Source: UBA12191 sp964422295 (lineage in GTDB: Bacteria; Planctomycetota; UBA8108; UBA1146). Taken from it: a DNA stretch of 64,000 nt. The stretch covers positions 23,091-87,090 of the forward strand of contig CAYRAM010000012.1 in assembly GCA_964422295.1 (NCBI GenBank), read 5' to 3'. Positions within the stretch are counted from its first letter, which is position 1; each line of letters starts with the position of its first letter. The notes under the pieces are model-generated. The model was not told the origin of the DNA, ran no database searches, and saw only the letters and a list, made by a program, of their open reading frames with translations. Made by a program: the position numbers and the translations under genes. Below, piece after piece: positions 27,255-35,423 of this stretch.

Positions 27255-29030
27255 TCAGGAATTCCTGATCTCTGCGGGGAGCGGTCTGCGAAAGCGCCGC
27301 CAAATCCCCGCTCCCACCCATATCGCACCCAGAATCGGGGCCCAGCCCTGTGGCCACCCCAGATAAGGACCTTTTTGCAGATCAGGGTCTCCCATGAGCC
27401 GAACCTGCAGGATCCCGCGTACGCCTACCTCGGCAGCCAGGGAAACTTCACCGGATACGTTCCAGGATTGCCAAGATGTCCAACCCTGCTGCGGATACCA
27501 GCGCCTGCTGGCGATCAAGGTCCTCGAGCCGTGACTCCTTGGATCGAAAGCGACGGTGTGACCCGCATTGGTGCACCGAAGCAAGGGCAACCCCGATTCG
27601 ATGCTCCGCGATCGCTGTAACTGAAGATGTTGTGCAGGCTCGACATAATTTCCATACCACAGATCTTCCGTGACGTTGACGTGCCACAGCGCACCCCTCG
27701 ATTGCAATCCGGAAGAGATTCCTGGCAGGAGCCCTTCGTAACAGATCGATACTCCGAAGGGTTCCCTTTCATTTTTGGTTTTGAAGAGAATCGGATCTTC
27801 GCCAGCGACCATACTGGTGATGGGAGGCTTCCAACCGAGCGCCTCAAAGATCGGCTCTCCAGGGATCACTTCGCCAAAGGGAACCAGTTCCTTTTTGAAT
27901 CCGATCTCGACCTGCGGCAGTGGCTGATTCTGATCGCCACTGGATGGAGAAATCAATGCTACCGCATTGGAATACCCTTCTGCAGAGTGGTGAAGCACTC
28001 CCCCCAAGAGGGGTTTTTGCAGCCAGGACCCCGCCCACAACTGGAGGCTCCTGGAGTCGTGAACTCCCGGTAACGCCGCTTCGGGAAGGACGATCAACTC
28101 GTCATCGCAGAAGTCTGCGGGGAGCGAGTTTTGTGCCTCCTCGATCAACTGTTTGATCTGCCGATCGATGATCGGCGCAGATTGCCCATGGCGCATTTCC
28201 AACGGCATTGCCGGCTGAATCAGCGAGACGATCACACCTTTGCGATCCCCATCGGTGGAGATGGAAGACTCATCAGAGGTCAGCGGCAGGATGGTCAGGA
28301 GAGCCACAAGCAAACAGGGCAACATCAGCCAAACTCTGCTCCAGACCTGAATTCTCTTGTTGCCATCGAAGAAATTAAAAACCAGTGGAAAGGTGTGGGC
28401 CGCCAGAAAACCCGATCCTGCGATGACCAGGCTCGCCACTTCGACCCCCCACTGACGCAAGAGAATCCATGCGACAGACGGTTCGGTGGAAGCCAATCCC
28501 GATCCGATGGACCATGGAAAGAGTCGTGGCCACCAGGCTTCGTAGAGAGCGACAAAGATGACGATACCGAGACACCGCCAAATCCGCTGGCGGGTGCCCG
28601 GTGCGTCCGGTGCGAGGCTGATCAGGGCGAGACAGATCCCCCAACCCAGACTTGAGAGGGGCCACCACAGAAGAAACAAACCGATCCCGGCCAACCAGGC
28701 GGTCGTCGAACCGGGATCCCCGAGAACAAAGATACCGATGTAATTTTTGGCTGCGAGGGCGATCCAGGGCAAGGATGCCCCCTGAACTCCGAGTCCAAAG
28801 AACCAGCCGAAGAGAAGCGATTTGCGAAAACCACAGCGATCGGTGACCAACGCCAGAAGCATGAATGAAAAAGGCATCAGCAGAGAGAGGCCCCAAGGCT
28901 CAAATCCCAGGGGAACCATGATGCCGGCCACCAGGGCGATCAGTATGTGGGAGCGTGAGACTCGGTACTCATCGGGTCCTGGCGGGGGCGGCTCTTCCCC
29001 TGACCTGGGGGCCGAAAGTTCCCTGTCCAT
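27255..29030 (-). CDS. lnt: Apolipoprotein N-acyltransferase
   Basis: Adds the third acyl chain to lipoproteins in the inner membrane. The 591-residue protein has about seven membrane segments in the first 260 residues. The nitrilase-type domain follows with its triad: Glu in VLPEAALP, Lys in KKELVPFGE, and Cys in SICYEG. PFGE and the Gly-rich loop before it are standard. A C-terminal hydrophobic segment (APILGAIWVGAGIW) returns to the membrane. The N-terminal 25 residues are polar and Pro-rich, longer than usual, so a later start is possible. Confidence 0.93.
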   Translation of the reverse strand: MDRELSAPRSGEEPPPPGPDEYRVSRSHILIALVAGIMVPLGFEPWGLSLLMPFSFMLLALVTDRCGFRKSLLFGWFFGLGVQGASLPWIALAAKNYIGIFVLGDPGSTTAWLAGIGLFLLWWPLSSLGWGICLALISLAPDAPGTRQRIWRCLGIVIFVALYEAWWPRLFPWSIGSGLASTEPSVAWILLRQWGVEVASLVIAGSGFLAAHTFPLVFNFFDGNKRIQVWSRVWLMLPCLLVALLTILPLTSDESSISTDGDRKGVIVSLIQPAMPLEMRHGQSAPIIDRQIKQLIEEAQNSLPADFCDDELIVLPEAALPGVHDSRSLQLWAGSWLQKPLLGGVLHHSAEGYSNAVALISPSSGDQNQPLPQVEIGFKKELVPFGEVIPGEPIFEALGWKPPITSMVAGEDPILFKTKNEREPFGVSICYEGLLPGISSGLQSRGALWHVNVTEDLWYGNYVEPAQHLQLQRSRSIESGLPLLRCTNAGHTVAFDPRSHGSRTLIASRRWYPQQGWTSWQSWNVSGEVSLAAEVGVRGILQVRLMGDPDLQKGPYLGWPQGWAPILGAIWVGAGIWRRFRRPLPAEIRNS

Positions 29031-29382
29031 GATGGGCCCCCTTCTTCGCTGCCTATTCTTCGCTGCCTATTCTTCGCTGCCTATTTTCCGGTGAGTCCCG
29101 GGCTCACTCCCATGAATGCTCCCCGGTAAGCCCTCGGGGAGGATCCTGCGGCTTTCCGGAGGATCTGTCCAGTGCCGAATCGGGGTGGATACGGCAAGAA
29201 GTTCCACCAATCTTCTGCTTCCCTTGCCACACAATCGGCTTTCCTCTACAATTTCCTTTTGCCTCGAATTTGGCCGAAAGCAGTTTTCGGAATCGCAACG
29301 GGGGCTGGAACCGCCGGATGGGATCCGGAGTAATCGCAGGAGATTTCCTGCTTCTCACCCCGGTGAGAGAAAGAGGACCGAC
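29031..29382. other. Intergenic spacer between divergent lnt and rpsU
   Basis: It holds the 14-bp triple repeat at 29042-29083 and otherwise no convincing gene. An open frame continuous with rpsU extends upstream to 29116, but its composition is unlike any bS21 extension. Promoters for both genes should lie here. I could not pick a clear one. Confidence 0.6.
29042..29083. repeat. 14-bp perfect tandem repeat, three copies
   Basis: Three exact copies of TTCTTCGCTGCCTA lie 11 bases upstream of the lnt start, in its leader. Change in copy number would alter the leader length. Confidence 0.95.
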
Positions 29383-29610
29383 TTGATCCGAGTGACACTG
29401 CGAAGTGGGGAAACCCCAGAAAAGTTGCTGCAACGTTTCAAGAGAACCGTCGCCAAAGAGGGACTTCTCAAGGAAATCAAAAAGAGAAGCTTTTACGAGA
29501 AGCCGTCGGAAGAGAAGCGTCGGAAGCAGCGGGAGTTTGAAAAATTGATGCGCAAGAAAGATCGCAAGATCAGCATCAAGGAAACCCGCAGAAAGCATCG
29601 GCGCCGCTAG
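29383..29610 (+). CDS. rpsU: Ribosomal protein bS21
   Basis: Small-subunit protein involved in translation initiation. The 75-residue product has LLQRFKRTVAKEGLLKEIKKRSFYEKPSEEKRRK-type spacing. The core RRFKR..EKAG.L.E...R.FYEKP pattern of bS21 is intact, followed by a Lys/Arg-rich tail ending KHRRR. The start is TTG at 29383, shortly after AAGAGGA. A GTG three codons later has no ribosome site. Confidence 0.92.
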   Translation: MIRVTLRSGETPEKLLQRFKRTVAKEGLLKEIKKRSFYEKPSEEKRRKQREFEKLMRKKDRKISIKETRRKHRRR

Positions 29611-29670
29611 CCCGGACGCTGGACCCGATTCTTGGACAACTCATGGACGAGATGACTCTGAGAATCCGTT

Positions 29671-29730
29671 TCCCATATCACTGATTCCCGTATCGCTGAT
29701 TCTTATTTTACTGATTCCCCTATCAATGAT
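29671..29730. repeat. 15-bp imperfect tandem repeat, four copies, upstream of ino1
   Basis: Four units at 29671, 29686, 29701 and 29716 share the pattern TCCCxTATCxCTGAT with one to five differences. The array ends 24 bases before the ino1 start, so it overlaps the likely leader and could be an operator array or just a decayed duplication. Confidence 0.8.
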
Positions 29731-29754
29731 GCACTATCAAGGAGAGGCTGACGG

Positions 29755-30948
29755 ATGAGCAAGATTGGTCTGTGGCTCGTCGGAGCCCGGGGGGGTGTCT
29801 CCACCACCGTCTGCGCCGGTCTCTCTGCACTGGTTCGAAACCTAACCCCGACCACGGGACTGATCACTGAACACCCCGAACTGGCGAGATGTCACCTCCC
29901 AGCGCTCTCTGATTTCGTCATCGGCGGACATGAGGTTCGTCCCGGTTCCCTCTTGGAAAGTGCGCGGGAAATCGAAGCCGATTCTGGAAGCCTGCCCCAT
30001 CATCTCATCGAATCTGTTCGTGAGGATCTCGACCAAATCGACAGCAACATTCAGCCAGGAATTCTCGTCAATGCCGGAGAGGCCATCAACGAGCTGGGTG
30101 CTCATCATTCTGTCAGCCCCTCTCAATCTCCTGCAGAAGCGCTTGAGAGAATCACTGCGGACCTGAAACAATTTCAACAGCAGCACCGGTTGAGCGGTCT
30201 AGTCGTCGTCAACCTTTCATCCACAGAACCGCCGCTGCCCCAGTATGAGGCCCATGCTTCAGCTGCGGCGCTGCGCGAGGCACTTCAGAGTGGCGACGAA
30301 AGCGTGTTTCGATCGAGCACCCTGTATGCCGCGGCAGCGGCTGATGCGGGTGCATCATTCGTCAACTTTACCCCTTCAACTTCCGCTCTCATTCCGGCAA
30401 CCCGGCAGATGTTGGAGGAGGCCAATTGCGCATATTGTGGCAGTGACGGTAAGACCGGTGAAACTCTCGTCAAGTCAGCTCTTGCACCGATGTTTGCACA
30501 GCGCGCTCTTCAAGTGATGAGTTGGCAAAGTTACAACATGCTCGGCGACCGGGATGGGGAGATTCTTGCCCACTCTGAAAATCGCACCAGCAAGATCGCC
30601 TCAAAAGGAGAGTTGTTGCAACAGATCCTCGGGAGCGAGATACACAGTCAAGTCAGAATCGATTTCGTTCCCAGCCTCGGCGACAACAAAACCGCATGGG
30701 ACTTGATCCACTATCGCGGATTCCTCGATCACCGCATGACGATGCAGTTTACCTGGCAAGGCTGCGATGCGATTTTGGCCGCTCCTCTGGTGATCGACTT
30801 GGCTCGCCTGCTCGCCCATGCCCAGAGCAGAGGTGAATCAGGATTGCAAAAATACTGCGCTCTCTTCTTCAAGAGCCCTATCGATGGCACTGAGCACGCA
30901 CTCTCTGCACAGTTTGACGCCCTCATCCACCAAGCCAAAAAGTGGTGA
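29755..30948 (+). CDS. ino1: Inositol-3-phosphate synthase
   Basis: Converts glucose-6-phosphate to inositol-3-phosphate with NAD+. The 397-residue protein starts with a Rossmann motif (LWLVGARGGVSTTV). GSDGKTGETLVKSALAPMF near 225-243 matches the family GxDxKTGxT catalytic segment. SWQSYNMLGDRDG and the Asn/Lys-rich FVPSLGDNKTAWDLI are also standard. The ATG follows AAGGAGAGG. It is a single-gene unit downstream of rpsU. The product could feed inositol lipids or osmolytes. No inositol pathway partner is adjacent. Confidence 0.93.
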   Translation: MSKIGLWLVGARGGVSTTVCAGLSALVRNLTPTTGLITEHPELARCHLPALSDFVIGGHEVRPGSLLESAREIEADSGSLPHHLIESVREDLDQIDSNIQPGILVNAGEAINELGAHHSVSPSQSPAEALERITADLKQFQQQHRLSGLVVVNLSSTEPPLPQYEAHASAAALREALQSGDESVFRSSTLYAAAAADAGASFVNFTPSTSALIPATRQMLEEANCAYCGSDGKTGETLVKSALAPMFAQRALQVMSWQSYNMLGDRDGEILAHSENRTSKIASKGELLQQILGSEIHSQVRIDFVPSLGDNKTAWDLIHYRGFLDHRMTMQFTWQGCDAILAAPLVIDLARLLAHAQSRGESGLQKYCALFFKSPIDGTEHALSAQFDALIHQAKKW

Positions 30949-31116
30949 TCGATGAGAGCGGGCCCTTCCCAATGCTCTTGAGCCTCCACGGCGACATCTC
31001 GTCAACCGGATCCCTTCCTCGGCATCCCAACTTGATCCTCAGTGGGTGAGTTTCCGCCGAAGATATTTGTGAGTTTCCGTCGGCGACAGCGGTGCCCGGA
31101 GTTCAAAAGTCCCGCA

Positions 31117-31178
31117 CAAAAAAAGAGGCGCCGCTGGTAGAGGATACCAGGAGCGCCTCATGGGCTCTGAAAGGTGGG
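31117..31178 (-). ncRNA. Putative ~60-nt small RNA between promoter and terminator
   Basis: If transcription starts about seven bases after the -10 element and stops at the T run, the product is roughly 60 bases long and consists mainly of the terminator hairpin plus a 5' tail of about 18 bases (CCCACCTTTCAGAGCCC). No known RNA family is recognised. Confidence 0.45.
31118..31159 (-). terminator. Rho-independent terminator
   Basis: On the minus strand an outer stem pairs 31153-31159 with 31125-31131 (GAGGCGC/GCGCCTC). An inner 6-bp stem pairs 31145-31150 with 31134-31139 around a 5-base loop. A run of seven T follows at 31124-31118. No protein gene on this strand ends here. Confidence 0.8.
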
Positions 31179-31183
31179 ATTGC

Positions 31184-31212
31184 AGTATAGGTGCTTCTCG
31201 AACGTCTGTCAA
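31184..31212 (-). promoter_or_regulatory. Strong sigma-70-type promoter
   Basis: TTGACA (31212-31207), a 17-base spacer and TATACT (31189-31184) read on the minus strand, near-consensus in both boxes with ideal spacing. It is followed within 25 bases by the terminator stem. Confidence 0.7.
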
Positions 31213-31484
31213 CTCAAGGCTAGACACATGTCAATTTAACATGCCGCTTGACAACGCTCGGGGTAATCCGGAACAAGGCTTTCTGAGTCCCGGTACACCC
31301 TTCAATATCAGCAACCGATGAGAAGAACGCCCGTATTCTGTGCGGAGTTCCCGCTAATTTGGGGCAAAAAACTTGGGTGGAAGGGTGGCCTATCTTGGAG
31401 GAGGCGGACCGTCTCAGGGAAACATCGTCCAGATTCTGATTCTATGCCGTGTGTCGGTGCCGCAAGCCAGGGGGAGAATCCTGA

Positions 31485-31868
31485 TTACTGTTGAGACCCT
31501 GGATCCTTCGGTTTGGGCAAGCTTTGGGGAACCGCATGATATGAAACGGTGTCCTGCAAAAACTGTCTCAACTCTGCCGGCAACAGGATCCGTTCGAGGC
31601 GCTCGACGACATTTTGTCCATTGAAGATCAAAATGGTGGGCAAGGATCTCACTTGATAGCGCTGTACAACCTCGACTTGCGTCAATTGCAATTCGACTTC
31701 AATCATCTGCAGTGCGCCCTGAAATTCAGGAGAAATGATGGAAAGGCTGCGTCGCATGAAGTTGCATGAAGTGACCAGTGAACTGCCAAAATGAACCAAC
31801 TGAAGCCCACCGGAGGATTGAATATACTGGTCGAGAAACTCAGCATCTATAAATTTGAAATCTGCCAT
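31485..31868 (-). CDS. Thioredoxin-fold protein with a single active-site cysteine
   Basis: 127 residues. The thioredoxin fold is suggested by LVHFGSSLVTSCNFMRRSL (24-42), aligning with the WCGPC region, and by SLPTILIFNGQ with the cis-Pro at 77. The first active-site Cys is replaced by Val32 and only Cys35 remains, so classical dithiol chemistry is not possible. It could bind partners or handle mixed disulfides. The C-terminal 25 residues are Pro-rich and probably disordered. No obvious partner gene is adjacent. Confidence 0.75.
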   Translation of the reverse strand: MADFKFIDAEFLDQYIQSSGGLQLVHFGSSLVTSCNFMRRSLSIISPEFQGALQMIEVELQLTQVEVVQRYQVRSLPTILIFNGQNVVERLERILLPAELRQFLQDTVSYHAVPQSLPKPKDPGSQQ

Positions 31869-32190
31869 TTTTGACTCCCCAAAGAGCGTTTTGATAAATA
31901 CCCTTCTCTCGACATCCAGATCTTATCTATGCCCACTCCATCACGCTCGAATTGGTCGCTTCTGGGGGGAGATAGGTCACAAAAGGGTGGAATCATCCTT
32001 TGCGGAGTGTGCCCGAATTGCCGATGAGAAGTCTAACGTGACATATATCAGGCAAATATCGACGTTTTTGCTAACCCTGTTGCAGGGGAATAGGAGAGAA
32101 TAAAGATCGACTGAGTTTGACACTGCTTGCCAACCCGAAATCGGGGCGCCTCTTCAAAAGTGTCACACAAGTCAGTTACAGGAGAATCAA
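31869..32190. other. Intergenic region between divergent trx-like gene and mrp
   Basis: 322 bases, AT-richer than its surroundings. Just before mrp, TGACACT (32118-32124) can pair with AGTGTCA (32159-32165), enclosing CCCGAAATCGGG, giving a possible leader stem. TTGACA at 32117 could be a -35 box but has no good -10. AGGAG before the mrp ATG is clear. Confidence 0.5.
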
Positions 32191-33291
32191 ATGGCCTTTG
32201 ACAAGAGTGTGGTCCTCGAAAAAATTCAAACGACCCTCGCAGATATTCCCCTGCCAGGAACCCCTGGAAGTGTGATTCAGGCCGGGTTGATCCAGAGAGT
32301 GATCGCCCATGAAGGCGAAATCACCTTGGTCGTCGAATTTCCTCCGGAGTTGATCAATCAACAAGAATCGGTTACCGATCGCCTCGAAGAGGAGATCGGT
32401 CAGATTGAGGGCGTCGAAAAGGTCACGGTGCTCCACAAAAAGCCGGAAACTTCCTCCGATGACTCCCCTCCCCAAGGAGCCCAAGGAGCCCAGGGACCCG
32501 GACCCAATACTGTCGGTGCACAGGATATCCCCGGGGTAAAACACGTCATCGCAGTCGCCAGTGGCAAGGGTGGAGTAGGCAAATCTACCGTCGCAGTCAA
32601 TCTCGCCATGGCATTGCAGAAGATCGGAAAGCGAGTCGGGCTTCTCGATGCCGATGTCTATGGACCATCGACTCCCAAGATGTTGGGAACTGAAGAGGAT
32701 CGCCCCCAGGCGACAGAACATGAAACGATTCTGCCCATCGAGTCCCATGGGCTGCAAACGATGTCGATCGGATACCTCTTGGAGGAGGATTCTCCGGTGA
32801 TCTGGCGAGGACCGATGGTGACCGGATTGCTGAGACAATTCCTCTTCCAGGTCGAATGGGGTGATCTCGATTTCCTGGTGCTCGATCTGCCACCGGGAAC
32901 CGGCGACGCCCAGTTGACCCTCGTTCAATCTCTGTCCCTCGCAGGGGGAGTCATCGTTACCACCCCCCAGGATGTCGCCCTGCTGGATGTTCAAAGGGGA
33001 ATTCAAATGTTCCAGCGGACCAGCGTTCCGATTTTGGGCGTCATCGAAAACATGAGCCACTTTGAGTGCCCCAATTGCCAACACGTTACAGAGATCTTTC
33101 CCGGAGCCGGGGGGGAAGATATTTCCCAGCGCTACGGCGTTCCGTTCCTCGGCAAAGTCCCTCTGGAACCTTCCACTGCTGTGCAAGGAGACTGTGGTGT
33201 GCCAGTGATGGTCAGCCAACCGGATGGTGCACTCGCAGAAACGATGCTTTCAATCGCGCACATTATGGCTGAATCTCTGGTTCAGAAGTGA
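32191..33291 (+). CDS. mrp: Mrp/ApbC iron-sulfur cluster carrier ATPase
   Basis: P-loop ATPase that holds and transfers Fe-S clusters. Residues 1-88 form a MIP18-type domain. A Gly/Pro/Gln linker (GAQGAQGPGP, built from 9-bp DNA repeats) comes next, then the Mrp ATPase. The ATPase has the deviant Walker A SGKGGVGKST near 130, LLDADVYGPS, DFLVLDLPPGTGD, and the cluster-binding pair CPNC near 292. The total is 366 residues, normal for the family. It is a single gene, facing the waaF-like gene convergently. Confidence 0.96.
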   Translation: MAFDKSVVLEKIQTTLADIPLPGTPGSVIQAGLIQRVIAHEGEITLVVEFPPELINQQESVTDRLEEEIGQIEGVEKVTVLHKKPETSSDDSPPQGAQGAQGPGPNTVGAQDIPGVKHVIAVASGKGGVGKSTVAVNLAMALQKIGKRVGLLDADVYGPSTPKMLGTEEDRPQATEHETILPIESHGLQTMSIGYLLEEDSPVIWRGPMVTGLLRQFLFQVEWGDLDFLVLDLPPGTGDAQLTLVQSLSLAGGVIVTTPQDVALLDVQRGIQMFQRTSVPILGVIENMSHFECPNCQHVTEIFPGAGGEDISQRYGVPFLGKVPLEPSTAVQGDCGVPVMVSQPDGALAETMLSIAHIMAESLVQK

Positions 33292-33306
33292 TCCAACCAG
33301 CGGACG

Positions 33307-34347
33307 TCACCCCGTGCGGGAAGTCGTGAGCCACTCTCGCGCAAATTCCAATACTTCCGCAGGCGTGATCGCTTTCATGCATTCATGATGCCCGAGGGGG
33401 CACACCTTCTTTTGACATGGGCTGCACTCTACTGACTTTCGTACCACGGTGGTGGTCTCGAGAAAAGCATCGGTGTAATCGGGACTGGTCGGTCCCATCA
33501 AAACGACCTGGGGTGTAGACATCCCGGCTGCAATATGTCGGGGCCCGGTGTCTCCAGTGATCAGCAAAGCCATCTTCTCCATCAACACCTTGAGTTCATC
33601 CAGAGGCCATAATTCATCGGCCAAATTTGTCACCGATCCCCCTATTCGGGATTCCAGTTCCTTGGCCAATTCTTCCTCTCCCGGCCCACAGGTGATGATC
33701 AACTCACACCCATCGTCGTCGCGCAGCGACCTGGCGACCTCCGCCATTCGCTCCAGTGGCCAGATTTTCGATGGGCCAAAGGCAGCCCCGGGGTGAAGGC
33801 CTATCCAAGGTTTCGCAGGATCACAGGAGAGGGTCTGACAACGAGTTCGTGCGCGCTCCCGACACTCCGGAGATGCGGAGAGTTGCGAACCATAACCGTC
33901 ACCTTCAACACCGAGGGAAGCGACGACCTCCAAGTATTCATGGTGCATGGGGTAAGCACGCCTACCGGGAGCCAACCGCGGCATTTTCAGCGGGTCCGTC
34001 AAAAGAAAACTGCGCCATTGGCGAGCCATACCAATTCTGCGTGGGACACCTCCACGCCAAACCTCATAGGTCGTTCTAAAGGAGTGCGGCAATAGAATCG
34101 CAACATCAAAACGACCTTCGCGAATCAATCGTATATTTTTGCGTGTCCTCCCGGGCCCCCTGGCAACAGCAATCCATTCATCGAAGAGATCCGCATCAGC
34201 GAGGAGCGGCTCAAGGTGCCCTCCTCCCATCACGGTCATCGAGGCCTCGGGGAAGCGGCGGCGCAATCCCCTGAGAGCCGGGGTCGCCATGACGGCATCC
34301 CCGACCCAGGTCGGTATCCGGACGAGAAATCTCGTGCCAGGTTCCAA
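33307..34347 (-). CDS. waaF: ADP-heptose:LPS heptosyltransferase II-like (GT9)
   Basis: Adds heptose to the LPS inner core. The 346-residue protein begins FLVRIPTWVGDAVMATPALRGLRRRFP, the GT9 N-terminal pattern. It has GLHPGAAFGPSKIWPLERMAEVA in the middle and ITGDTGPRHIAAGMSTPQVVLMGPTSP in the nucleotide-sugar domain, with a Cys-rich CSPCQKKVCPLGHHECM near the end as in WaaF. The start is TTG, eight bases after AAGGG at the end of pilT, so it is the last gene after the two PilT genes. Confidence 0.92.
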   Translation of the reverse strand: MEPGTRFLVRIPTWVGDAVMATPALRGLRRRFPEASMTVMGGGHLEPLLADADLFDEWIAVARGPGRTRKNIRLIREGRFDVAILLPHSFRTTYEVWRGGVPRRIGMARQWRSFLLTDPLKMPRLAPGRRAYPMHHEYLEVVASLGVEGDGYGSQLSASPECRERARTRCQTLSCDPAKPWIGLHPGAAFGPSKIWPLERMAEVARSLRDDDGCELIITCGPGEEELAKELESRIGGSVTNLADELWPLDELKVLMEKMALLITGDTGPRHIAAGMSTPQVVLMGPTSPDYTDAFLETTTVVRKSVECSPCQKKVCPLGHHECMKAITPAEVLEFAREWLTTSRTG

Positions 34348-34351
34348 TGGA

Positions 34352-35416
34352 TCAGCCCTTCAGCAGATGCTGGAACTTCTTCTTCTCTGCTGCCCAGCGA
34401 TAGGCATTTTCCGCAGAGATCATTCCTTCCTTGAGGCGGGCAAGGATCGCGTCGTCCATTAATTGCATTCCCTTGCCCCTTCCTCCCTCAATCAGTGAAA
34501 CGATTTTGTGAACTGCTCCTTCGCGAATGATGTTTGGCAAAGAACCATCGTGGAATAGCAACTCATTCACCGCCACACGCCCTTTGCCATCCTTTTTTGG
34601 GATCAGCAGTTGAGCGATGATTCCTTTGAGGGAGCAGGAGAGCATCGTTCTCACCTGGTTCTGCTGCTCTTCAGGGAAGACATCGATGATCCTGTCGACA
34701 GTCTTTGCAGCACTGTTGGTGTGCAGTGTCGCGAATACCAAATACCCCATCTCCGCAGCGGTGATCGCCAAGCTGATCGTCTCCAGATCACGCAGTTCAC
34801 CGACGAGAATGACGTCCGGATCCTGACGTCCCACAGATCGAAGGGCCTTGGCAAAGGACTCCGAGTCGATTCCGACTTCCCGTTGAGTAATTTGGGATTT
34901 CTTGTTTGCGTGGACAAACTCGATCGGCTCTTCAATCGTCACAATATGACGAGATTGGTTTCGATTGATGTAGTCGATAAGAGCGGCGAGGGTCGTCGAC
35001 TTTCCACTTCCGGTCGGGCCAGTACACAACACGAGACCATTGCGCAGATGGCAGAATCTCTCAATGTGGGCCGGTACACCCAAGTCGTTCACGGGAAGGA
35101 TTTCTTCCGGAATCATCCGGAAGACTCCTGCCAAGCCGTGTTGCTGACGGAAGAAACTGCATCGGAATCGGGCAACCCCTGGCATGGCATAGGCCCAATC
35201 CAGATCATTTTTCTCCATGAGATGGGTTCTTCTCTTTTCATCCAGCATCGGCAGCAACAGTTGCTCTGTCTGCTTGGCGGTCAAAGGCTCCTTGGTCACG
35301 GGGCGCAGATGGCCGTGAACCCGGATCTTTGGCGGCATTCCGGCACTGACGTGGAGATCGGAACCGTCCAGTTCTTTGATCATGTTCAAAAGTTTGTCAA
35401 TTTGTGCGGTGCTCAT
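34352..35416 (-). CDS. pilT: Type IV pilus retraction ATPase PilT
   Basis: Hexameric ATPase that retracts type IV pili. The 354-residue protein has the N-terminal PAS-like domain (SDLHVSAGMPPKIRVHG), Walker A GPTGSGKSTTLAALIDY near 133, the Asp box (TIEEPIEFVH), Walker B DPDVILVGELRD, the His box (ATLHTNSAAKTVDRIIDVFP) and the AIRNLIRE-like end (LPNIIREGAVHKI). It follows a second PilT-like gene by seven bases. No pilin or pilus assembly genes are in the window. Confidence 0.95.
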   Translation of the reverse strand: MSTAQIDKLLNMIKELDGSDLHVSAGMPPKIRVHGHLRPVTKEPLTAKQTEQLLLPMLDEKRRTHLMEKNDLDWAYAMPGVARFRCSFFRQQHGLAGVFRMIPEEILPVNDLGVPAHIERFCHLRNGLVLCTGPTGSGKSTTLAALIDYINRNQSRHIVTIEEPIEFVHANKKSQITQREVGIDSESFAKALRSVGRQDPDVILVGELRDLETISLAITAAEMGYLVFATLHTNSAAKTVDRIIDVFPEEQQNQVRTMLSCSLKGIIAQLLIPKKDGKGRVAVNELLFHDGSLPNIIREGAVHKIVSLIEGGRGKGMQLMDDAILARLKEGMISAENAYRWAAEKKKFQHLLKG

Positions 35417-35423
35417 GACTCTC

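Larger units (their letters stand above)
30949..31484. other. Large intergenic region with a possible small RNA gene
   Basis: 536 bases between ino1 and the thioredoxin-like gene, whose 3' ends converge. Its one clear content is a minus-strand promoter followed at once by a terminator (31118-31212). A 40-codon frame beginning MRRSWYPLPAAPL overlaps the terminator, but it has no ribosome site and I do not call it. The remainder, 31213-31484, shows nothing I can name. Confidence 0.6.

Noticed and set aside
31039..31227. A 62-codon minus-strand frame in the spacer after ino1
   Set aside because: It runs through a promoter and a terminator hairpin, has no ribosome site and no recognisable composition.
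31248..31253. TTGACA on the plus strand in the ino1 downstream spacer as a promoter
   Set aside because: No acceptable -10 box follows at 15-19 bases.
32176..33219. 347-codon minus-strand frame opposite mrp
   Set aside because: Mrp on the plus strand has all P-loop and Cys motifs. The reverse frame has none.
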